The translations under genes were made by a program, and so were the position numbers. DNA of 15,176 nt from an archaeon (GTDB lineage: Archaea > Iainarchaeota > Iainarchaeia > Iainarchaeales > Iainarchaeaceae). The DNA lies in the NCBI GenBank assembly GCA_024653905.1, contig JANLGZ010000065.1, forward strand, positions 1-15,176. Reading direction: 5' to 3'. Position 1 is the stretch's first letter; each line of letters opens with the position of its first letter. Positions 7,110 to 13,699 of the stretch are shown in pieces. A model generated the notes under the pieces. It did not search any database. It had not been told where the DNA came from and saw nothing but the letters and a program-made list of their open reading frames with translations.

Positions 7110-7523
7110 TTACCTGATTCTTACTTCTTCAATATTGTAATTCCTTTTTGCAAGTTCTTTTACTTTGTTTAATCTTCCCAAATTTTGCAATATTACTCTT
7201 TTGTTTGCATTATCTGTTTTTATTATTGCAATATTTTTTTGTTTCATTTTTTTTATTTCTACGCCCTCAACACTTGCCTTGTGAAAGGCCTTGCTAAAAA
7301 ACTCTTCCGGTTTGGAAGAATACTCATAAAGCTCAATATTTTTCCCGAGCTGCTTTTTTACTTTCTCTATTGTGGCACCATTCTTGCCAATCGCTTTTCT
7401 CATGCCCTTATCAGGAATAAGATACACAATTGTGTTATCTTCTACAAAGCAGTCTTTAGCGCTTACTTTTGCTATTGAATCCAATGCATTGATGAGTCTT
7501 ATTTCATCAAATCCGATTTTCAA
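7110..7523 (-). CDS. nusA: NusA-like KH-domain transcription/RNA-binding protein
   Basis: Archaeal NusA-like proteins consist only of two KH domains and are encoded between eL30 and uS12, exactly as here. At 137 residues the length fits. KH1 has a clear GKNG loop (46-49) in MRKAIGKNGATIEKVKKQLG, and KH2 occupies about 85-137. KH2 has lost the GxxG loop: where GRGG-like residues are expected it reads ILQNLGRLNKVKELA. The start is TTG at 7523; no ATG fits the conserved N-terminus. A GTGA that overlaps the eL30 stop codon lies eight bases upstream. The role in archaea is presumed to be binding of nascent RNA during elongation or termination. Confidence 0.88.
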   Translation of the reverse strand: MKIGFDEIRLINALDSIAKVSAKDCFVEDNTIVYLIPDKGMRKAIGKNGATIEKVKKQLGKNIELYEYSSKPEEFFSKAFHKASVEGVEIKKMKQKNIAIIKTDNANKRVILQNLGRLNKVKELAKRNYNIEEVRIR

Positions 7524-7530
7524 AATATTG

Positions 7531-7839
7531 TCACTGTTTTGTTATCTCAAGTACTTTACTCTTACCTGAATCAAGTATAACCATAGTACTGATGGTGAAT
7601 GGTTTTCCGCAAACACTGCCCAATTCAAGGCCGTTTCCCTCAAAAACATGATAAGGGGTCTTGCCAATTTCAGCAAAAGAAACGAGTTTTTCCTTTGCTA
7701 ATGTTGGAACATTATTTGCTATAATAATTAACCTTCCTGAACCGTTTTTAAGGCTTTTCTCTGAGTTTTTTGTGCCAAAAATCACTTTGCCAGTGTCTAC
7801 CGCACGTCTTATTTCCTTTGAAACATCAACTTTAGCCAT
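7531..7839 (-). CDS. rpl30e: Large-subunit ribosomal protein eL30
   Basis: eL30 is a small L7Ae/L30e-fold protein that binds kink-turn-like RNA. Its 102 residues match the family: KEIRRAVDTGKVIFGTKNSE (8-27), the RLIIIANNVP strand-turn (36-45), and YHVFEGNGLELGSVCGKPF (63-81), which holds the RNA-contact loop. It starts 12 bases after the rpoA'' stop, with GGAGAG in between, and lies between the polymerase genes and nusA as in most archaea. Yeast eL30 regulates its own mRNA; nothing visible here shows that. Confidence 0.95.
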   Translation of the reverse strand: MAKVDVSKEIRRAVDTGKVIFGTKNSEKSLKNGSGRLIIIANNVPTLAKEKLVSFAEIGKTPYHVFEGNGLELGSVCGKPFTISTMVILDSGKSKVLEITKQ

Positions 7840-7851
7840 ATATCTCTCTCC

Positions 7852-9135
7852 TTATTTTTTCATCACCAGGCTTACTCTGCCTGTTCCAACCTTAATAGGC
7901 TGACCTACTATAATGTTCTCAACAACACCCTCAAGAGTTTCTACTTCTCCCTTAAATGCCGCGTCTAACAAGTGTTTAACAGTTTCCTCAAATGCTGCTC
8001 TTGCGAAAGGACTTGCTTTTCCTCTTGTAATTCCTGTCCTTACAATTCCTCTTATTTCTCCATCAAAGCACATTGAGTCAGCTAAAAGCATTATATGTCT
8101 TATATCAATTGCAATTCCATTATCTTTTAGAACTCCTGATAGTTCATTAACAATTGCCATTCTTCCTGCTTCAATTCCAAGAACTTTACTGATTTCTTTA
8201 ATATCATTAGTGGTTGTTCTTGAACCATCAATTTCAGGCATTTTCACAACTGCTTTCAAATTAGTCCCGCTTGTCTTAATGACTGTTTCATTGTTTTCTT
8301 TTGTAACAATAACTTTGTCAATTCCTCTAACTCCCTGAATTCTTGTTGATCTAAGTTTGTTCAGAGTTCTCCTGATTTTTAAGAGTGATTCATTTTTGAA
8401 AATAAATTCAAGTAAATTTTTGTCTTTCTTTTTTCCATCAAATTTAATGTGCTTGTTTATTTTTGCAACAAGCTCTTCCACATTAACATTTCTTGAATCA
8501 ATTGCATCTTGTACAAGTTCAATAGTTACTTTTCCCTTGCTTAAATCTTCATTAATTTTAATAACATCATCAATTCTTACATCAATTAATGTTTTTGCAA
8601 AAGCAGTAAGTTTTTTTTCATCTTTAATAAGTTCTGCATCCCCAATGTAAATTGTCATTGTTGGATATTTAGCTTTTAATCTTCCATCAACAATTTCCTC
8701 AACCCTCTGAATTCCTGACCCAACACTTACCTCAGCTGATCCAGCATAGTGTTTTGTTCTAAGTGTTAATTGTGTTCCTGGTTCTCCAAGACTTTGCGCG
8801 GTAATAATTCCCACAGCTTCTCCAGGTTCAACCATGCTTTTTTCGTAGCGTGCTTTAACAAGTGCAAGAAGTTTTTCTTTTTCTTTATCCTTAACATTTA
8901 ATTCTTCAGTTATTGTATCAAAATCATCAAGTACTTTTTTAGGCATTCCTTCAATTTCAAAAAGATCCCCTTGCATAAACATTCTTTCGTATTCAATATC
9001 CTTTTTCTTAATTGCTCTTTTCACAGGAGTTTTCTTAATTTTTTTAACAGGGGTTTTTTCAGTTGCAGAACCTTTGGTTGCTAATTTTTTTACTGCTTTC
9101 TTTGCCTTTACTTTTGTTTCTTTTGTTGCAGTCAT
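7852..9135 (-). CDS. rpoA2: RNA polymerase subunit A'' (C-terminal part of the largest subunit)
   Basis: A'' completes the largest subunit and provides the trigger loop and jaw. I prefer the ATG at 9135 (427 aa) because GTGAT (9140-9144 on plus) stands four bases upstream. The GTG at 9144, overlapping the rpoA' stop, would add only three residues. Conserved parts are GEAVGIITAQSLGEPGTQ (about 105-122) leading into the trigger loop, EEIVDGR, and the C-terminal SxMCFDGEIRGI/ GKASPFARAAFEETVKHLL region that docks the jaw and clamp. Two oddities stand out. The trigger loop reads TKHYAG where TFHYAG is usual. Also, the first 45 or so residues are a Lys/Ala/Thr-rich, histone H1-like tail with a repeated KTPVK unit. 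The gene has no zinc motif, as expected. Confidence 0.96.
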   Translation of the reverse strand: MTATKETKVKAKKAVKKLATKGSATEKTPVKKIKKTPVKRAIKKKDIEYERMFMQGDLFEIEGMPKKVLDDFDTITEELNVKDKEKEKLLALVKARYEKSMVEPGEAVGIITAQSLGEPGTQLTLRTKHYAGSAEVSVGSGIQRVEEIVDGRLKAKYPTMTIYIGDAELIKDEKKLTAFAKTLIDVRIDDVIKINEDLSKGKVTIELVQDAIDSRNVNVEELVAKINKHIKFDGKKKDKNLLEFIFKNESLLKIRRTLNKLRSTRIQGVRGIDKVIVTKENNETVIKTSGTNLKAVVKMPEIDGSRTTTNDIKEISKVLGIEAGRMAIVNELSGVLKDNGIAIDIRHIMLLADSMCFDGEIRGIVRTGITRGKASPFARAAFEETVKHLLDAAFKGEVETLEGVVENIIVGQPIKVGTGRVSLVMKK

Positions 9136-9144
9136 GAAAATCAC
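9136..9144 (-). promoter_or_regulatory. Ribosome binding site deciding the rpoA'' start
   Basis: The last bases of rpoA' (…AAG TGA TTTTC ATG on the minus strand) contain GTGAT, complementary to the archaeal 16S 3' end (AUCACCUCC), four bases before the ATG. The rpoA' stop therefore lies inside the ribosome binding site of rpoA''. This argues for the ATG rather than the overlapping GTG as start. Confidence 0.6.
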
Positions 9145-11753
9145 TTACCCCTCATTTTTTCTAGTTCTCTCTCAACTGAAATACTTCTTCCTTTGAATGT
9201 TTTCTCTGGGAAGATTCCGTCTTCACCATACTTGTACTGCACAATATTTTTGTTAGCAGTCCTTACAGTTGAATCATTGTTAACAACAAGATCTTTCAAA
9301 CTGTTTGCAAGTCTTCTGTATAAGTAACCCGAAACCTTGGTTGAAACTCCAGTGTCTACTTCTCCTTGTCTTCCACCCATTGCGTGGTAGAAGAATTCAA
9401 AGCTTGTCATTCCTTCCATAAAGTTGTGGTAAATAAATCCACCTGCATCAATTCCAACATCGCCTTTGTGATTTAAAGCAATTAACCTGTTGCTGAATCC
9501 TCTTTTAGGGCGTCCTTCTCTTACAGATGCCTGTCCCCACATTCCGGATAAGTTTACAAGGTTGATTATGTTTCCTCTTGATCCTGATAAAATCATTACA
9601 TTACTGTTGTATTCTGGTTTATCTGCCAAAATACTATCAACAATTTCTTTCATGATTTGTTTCTCGAGCTTTCCTTTTGCTTCAGCTGCTGTTCTCATCA
9701 TGTTAACTTCAAAACTTTCCTTTAGTGTTCTTCCTGGGATAAGTTCCATTGTTCCTTTCTCATATCTCTTTACATGGTCTTTTGTAATTTCAAGCATTTC
9801 TTCAATTGCTTTTTCTCTTAATTTCAAAACCTTTTGAGTTGGCTTGTATTCTTCCAAACTGTTGGTCATTCCGACTTCGGTTATAATAGTTGCAACCATT
9901 TTGGATAGAGAATCATAAAAGTTTGTAATAACCTCTGGAGGATAATCTCTTGCTAATGCATCAACAAGTTTTCCTCTTCCTTCACCAAGACTCATTGAGT
10001 CAATTATTCCTGATTTCAAAACACCATTTTCAATTTTAACAATAAGATCATTCTTGTAAGGCTCTTTCAACAAAGGGTGATTCTTATCAAGATCTGTTAT
10101 AATTCCCATGAATTTGCTTTTGTATTCCATGTTCAAATTTTTTGGAAGTAATTGTGAGAAAATAAGTTTTCCTGAATATTTATCCTTGCCAACATCTGGC
10201 TTTGGAATATCAGCCAAACCCATGATTTGGAAAAATCTGAATGCTTTTTCTTTATCAAAAACAGTTTGTTTCTGAGTAAGAATAAAACTTGCCGAAACAC
10301 CATCTTCATCCAGAATAATCACAGGTCCGCCGTGCCTTGGTGAAATAATCTGGCTTTGTACTAGCATTAATTCCATTGCTTCTGAAATTCCTTCGGGAGT
10401 CTGAGGAACATGCATGTTCATTTCATCTCCATCAAAGTCTGCGTTGTATGGTTTACAAACAATAGGGTTTAATCTGAAAGTTTTATCATCCATTATTCTT
10501 GCTCTGTGTGCCATCATTGATAATCTGTGTAGTGAAGGCTGTCTGTTGAACAAAACAATATCTCCGTTTCGAAGTTTTCGATCTAACCTGTAACCGACTT
10601 CAATTTCTTCAATAAGTGTATCCATATTTGATTCGCCGATTTTTCTTCTCATTCCATCAGGTCTTGAAATATAAATTGCCCTTCCATCTTTAATCATTTT
10701 TTTGACTTCTGCCATGTTGTTTAATGTTACAATTTCAGGAACAGTCATTGTGTCTGCGATTTCACTAGGAACACCTAATTCATTAATTGAAAGCATTGGA
10801 TCAGGAGTGATAATTGATCTTGCTGCAAAGTTAACTCTCTTTCCTGTTAAGTTGTATCTAAATCGTCCTTTCTTTCCCTGTAATCTCTGCACAAGTGTTC
10901 TCAATGCTCTTCCACTTCTGTGCTTTGCGGGAGGAACTCCTGCTGTATTGTTATTGAAATAAGTGGTAACGTGGTATTGTAATAAATCCCAAAGATCCTC
11001 AATAATTAACTGAGGTGCTCCTGCATCAATATTATCTTTCAATCTTAAATTAATTCTGATAATATCCACAAGTTTGTGTGTTAAATCATCTTCACTTTTA
11101 ATTCCTGATTCAAGTGTAATAGAAGGTCGTAAGTTTATTGGTGGAACCTGTAAAACAGTCATGATGAACCATTCAGGTCTTAAATTATTAATTCCGTAAC
11201 CAAAGAATTCAACATCTTTATCAGGGATTTTTTCCATCCATTCTCGAATTTCTGTTGGATATATTCTGTCTTTTTCCATGTAAAAGTTAGTTGGTTTATC
11301 AAGACTTGCAGTACCTCTTTCAGCACTACAGTGAGGGCATTTTTTTGTTTTTTTAGTTCTTGTTAGAATCTTTTTTGCAATATCAAGTGAATCATCACCA
11401 ATAAATGGTCTTAATTGATCAAGCTTGTCATCAGGAATAGCTATTCTTCCACAGCCCTGACAGGTTGCATGCATTAATATTTCAAGTTTTTTCCCAAACT
11501 CGCTGTGAACAATAGGTCTTACAACTTCTATGTGTCCAAAATGTCCTGGGCATTTTTTCATTGTGTTTCCACAAGTTTTACATCTCAAACCTGGATTAAT
11601 AACTCCAAGATGATTATCCATTAATCCGCCTTCCATTGGGAAGCCGTCTTTGTCATAAGTTTCAGGGCTCTTGATGTCTATTGCTGACATTTTTCTGATT
11701 AATTCAGGGCTTAAAATACTAAACTCAATTGACTTGATTCGTTTTGTCATCAT
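9141..11753 (-). CDS. rpoA1: RNA polymerase subunit A' (N-terminal part of the largest subunit)
   Basis: A' carries the catalytic Mg2+ site, clamp core, rudder region and bridge helix. At 870 residues it has normal archaeal length. Zinc ligands are intact: CKTC/CPGHFGH (Cys58, Cys61, Cys68, His71), then CQGC (98, 101) with CPHC (139, 142). The lid/rudder stretch around KGRFRYNLTGKRVNFAARS (295-313) and the catalytic NADFDGDEM (437-445; Asp439, 441, 443) are present. The bridge-helix region (787-815) reads FYHAMGGRQGEVDTGVSTK, differing from the usual HAMGGREGLVDTAVRT at several near-invariant positions. The ATG at 11753 is backed by GTGAT five bases upstream, and the gene starts 14 bases after the rpoB' stop. 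Split A'/A'' at this point is standard for archaea. Confidence 0.97.
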   Translation of the reverse strand: MMTKRIKSIEFSILSPELIRKMSAIDIKSPETYDKDGFPMEGGLMDNHLGVINPGLRCKTCGNTMKKCPGHFGHIEVVRPIVHSEFGKKLEILMHATCQGCGRIAIPDDKLDQLRPFIGDDSLDIAKKILTRTKKTKKCPHCSAERGTASLDKPTNFYMEKDRIYPTEIREWMEKIPDKDVEFFGYGINNLRPEWFIMTVLQVPPINLRPSITLESGIKSEDDLTHKLVDIIRINLRLKDNIDAGAPQLIIEDLWDLLQYHVTTYFNNNTAGVPPAKHRSGRALRTLVQRLQGKKGRFRYNLTGKRVNFAARSIITPDPMLSINELGVPSEIADTMTVPEIVTLNNMAEVKKMIKDGRAIYISRPDGMRRKIGESNMDTLIEEIEVGYRLDRKLRNGDIVLFNRQPSLHRLSMMAHRARIMDDKTFRLNPIVCKPYNADFDGDEMNMHVPQTPEGISEAMELMLVQSQIISPRHGGPVIILDEDGVSASFILTQKQTVFDKEKAFRFFQIMGLADIPKPDVGKDKYSGKLIFSQLLPKNLNMEYKSKFMGIITDLDKNHPLLKEPYKNDLIVKIENGVLKSGIIDSMSLGEGRGKLVDALARDYPPEVITNFYDSLSKMVATIITEVGMTNSLEEYKPTQKVLKLREKAIEEMLEITKDHVKRYEKGTMELIPGRTLKESFEVNMMRTAAEAKGKLEKQIMKEIVDSILADKPEYNSNVMILSGSRGNIINLVNLSGMWGQASVREGRPKRGFSNRLIALNHKGDVGIDAGGFIYHNFMEGMTSFEFFYHAMGGRQGEVDTGVSTKVSGYLYRRLANSLKDLVVNNDSTVRTANKNIVQYKYGEDGIFPEKTFKGRSISVERELEKMRGK

Positions 11754-11767
11754 CTTGCATCACACCA

Positions 11768-13591
11768 TTAAACCTTATCATCCAGTATTAGTTTTGGGTA
11801 AACTCCCAATGCTTTTAATTCATCTAACAATAATTTGAAACCATAACTCATCTCAACAGGATAAATCTTGGAATCATTTACCTCAAGAACTCTTTTTGTT
11901 TTTCTTAACTGGTCTTCAAATCCTATTACTCCTGCGGTTTCAGAAACCCACATTGTAACCTTATCAGAATCATCAATGAACTTTTCCTGCAACAACATTG
12001 CAGCTCCGTGTCCAACTAAAGTTTCACCTTCCATCTCTCCGAACCTTAAGCCTCCTTCTTTTTCTTTTCCTTCGGTTGGCTGTCTTGTTAAGATTTGCAC
12101 TGGGCCTCTTGCTCTTCCCTGTATCTTGTGTGCGGTCATGTGGAATAATCTCCTGTAAGAAACCAGCCCTGTAAATATTTCTCCGTGCAATCTTTGCCCG
12201 GTTGTTCCGTCATAAAAAACTTCTTTGCCATTCTTTTTGAAGCCTGAGCTTTCTAACATTTTTTCAATTTCATCTTCTTTAACTCCGCCGAATGGAGTTC
12301 CGTCAATTTGAATTCCTTTCATTGCGGCTGCTTTTCCAGCAAGCATTTCGAGTAAGTGTCCAATGGTCATCCTTGATGGGATTGAGTGTGGATTCAAAAT
12401 TAAATCAGGTTTAATTCCGTCTGGTGTAAAAGGCATATCTTCTTCAGGAACAATTAATCCAACAACACCTTTCTGTCCGTGTCTTGAACTGAATTTATCC
12501 CCAAGAGCTGGAATTCTTTCGCTTCTGATTTTTATTTTAATAAGTTTATTTCCTGAATCAGCTTCTGTAACAAATATTTTGTCAACATGACCTTCTTTTC
12601 CTTTTCTGATTGTGATGCTTGCTTCTCTTCTTTTTTCCTGAACAACACCAAACTCATTAATTTCTTCTAAAAATCTTGGCGGGGAAGTTCTTCCTACAAT
12701 AACCTCGTTTTCATTTACATAAGTTTCAAGCTGGATTAAACCATCTTCTCCAAGTTTTTTGTAAGCAGCTTCACCTAAATGTCCTACAGTTTCCTCATTA
12801 GGAATTTCAAACTTATCAATTTGTCCACCTGGGTATCTGTTTTCTGAACTTTCATAAGTTCTAAAATAACTGCTTCTTGCTAATCCTCTTTCAATAGCAC
12901 CCCTGTTCATTATTACTGCATCCAAAATATTGAATCCGTAATAAGGCATTATTGCTACAACAAAATTCTGGATTTGTGGTCTTTCATTCAAACCAATCAT
13001 ATCCATTGTTTTTGTTTTAACAAGTGACTTTTGAGGGTAATGAAGTAAGTATCCTTCAGTATCTGTTCTAAGATTATAATTGCTTGCACCAAATCCTTGT
13101 GCTTGTTTGAACATTTTTGCTCCGTGCAATGCTTTTCCTGCCATGTTGTGTTCAAGATAAGGAATCATTGAACTAACAATACTCAAAATTACTGCACCAT
13201 CAATTTCCAAATGAGTGTGTTCTTTTGTTAACTTGTCCTCGCTTGGAGCAATCAGTGCGTTTTCTTCTTCTTCAGAATCAAGGTATTCAATATATCCTTG
13301 TTCAACAACATCATTCCAAATAAGTTTTCCTTCTTTAACCTGCTTAACAATATCCTCTGTAATTGTTGGTTTTCCATTTTCAACAACAAGCAATGGTCTT
13401 TGTACTCTTCCAGCATCTGTGTTAATGTAAACTTCATTAGTGTCCTCGTGGAATGCAACATTAATCTGTTCTGAGATTTTTGATTCTCTTCTTCTTGCAA
13501 TTATTTCTTTTGTAAGTTTAATTGGATCAGGATGGAATCCTATTAATCTTCCATTAATGTAAACCTTTGCTTTTTTTGCTTCGTTAACCAT
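11768..13591 (-). CDS. rpoB1: RNA polymerase subunit B' (C-terminal part of the second-largest subunit)
   Basis: B' supplies the hybrid-binding region, the wall and the anchor/clamp, plus the lysines that contact the RNA 3' end. At 607 residues it is normal for split-B archaea. Landmarks: TMDMIGLNERPQIQN (195-209); FNILDAVIMNRGAIERGLARS (220-240); GDKFSSRHGQKGVVG (364-378) with Lys366 and Lys374; DGIKPDLILNPHSIPSRMTIG (391-411); and GLRFGEMEGE (514-523). Two oddities: the HNQSPRN-type motif is replaced by EHNMAGKALHGAKM (147-160), which looks more bacterial; and the C-terminal zinc ribbon region (549-575) has no cysteines. GGTG seven or so bases before the ATG is the ribosome binding site. 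It is separated from rpoB'' by an unusual 108-base gap. Confidence 0.96.
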   Translation of the reverse strand: MVNEAKKAKVYINGRLIGFHPDPIKLTKEIIARRRESKISEQINVAFHEDTNEVYINTDAGRVQRPLLVVENGKPTITEDIVKQVKEGKLIWNDVVEQGYIEYLDSEEEENALIAPSEDKLTKEHTHLEIDGAVILSIVSSMIPYLEHNMAGKALHGAKMFKQAQGFGASNYNLRTDTEGYLLHYPQKSLVKTKTMDMIGLNERPQIQNFVVAIMPYYGFNILDAVIMNRGAIERGLARSSYFRTYESSENRYPGGQIDKFEIPNEETVGHLGEAAYKKLGEDGLIQLETYVNENEVIVGRTSPPRFLEEINEFGVVQEKRREASITIRKGKEGHVDKIFVTEADSGNKLIKIKIRSERIPALGDKFSSRHGQKGVVGLIVPEEDMPFTPDGIKPDLILNPHSIPSRMTIGHLLEMLAGKAAAMKGIQIDGTPFGGVKEDEIEKMLESSGFKKNGKEVFYDGTTGQRLHGEIFTGLVSYRRLFHMTAHKIQGRARGPVQILTRQPTEGKEKEGGLRFGEMEGETLVGHGAAMLLQEKFIDDSDKVTMWVSETAGVIGFEDQLRKTKRVLEVNDSKIYPVEMSYGFKLLLDELKALGVYPKLILDDKV

Positions 13592-13617
13592 AAAAACACC
13601 TAATTAATTATCTGAGT

Positions 13618-13627
13618 TTAACTCCCA
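13618..13627. repeat. Direct repeat copy 1 (TTAACTCCCA)
   Basis: This is identical to 13710-13719, and the copies flank the 82-base GC-rich segment. Copy 2 lies in the last codons of rpoB'' (encoding GVK). Translated in another frame, copy 1 plus its flank also encodes GVKLR and a stop, with only synonymous differences. Confidence 0.55.
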
Positions 13628-13699
13628 AGCCGTTTGCGTCCGGCTGTACCGCGTCCACCTTCGGTAGGACTGTATTCAGCCCGTTATTATTTTTAATAA

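Noticed and set aside
7913..8338. 141-codon plus-strand frame opposite rpoA''
   Set aside because: Antisense shadow of a highly conserved gene; Ser/Leu/Pro-rich translation typical of reverse-strand frames, no promoter or ribosome binding site.
13252..13500. 82-codon minus-strand frame overlapping rpoB'
   Set aside because: Out-of-frame shadow inside a clearly coding, conserved B' segment.
13592..13699. tRNA or other known small RNA gene in the rpoB''/rpoB' gap
   Set aside because: The segment is GC-rich and structured, but has no T-arm motif (GTTCRANYC), no cloverleaf and no acceptor pairing of 7 bases; left as an unassigned element.
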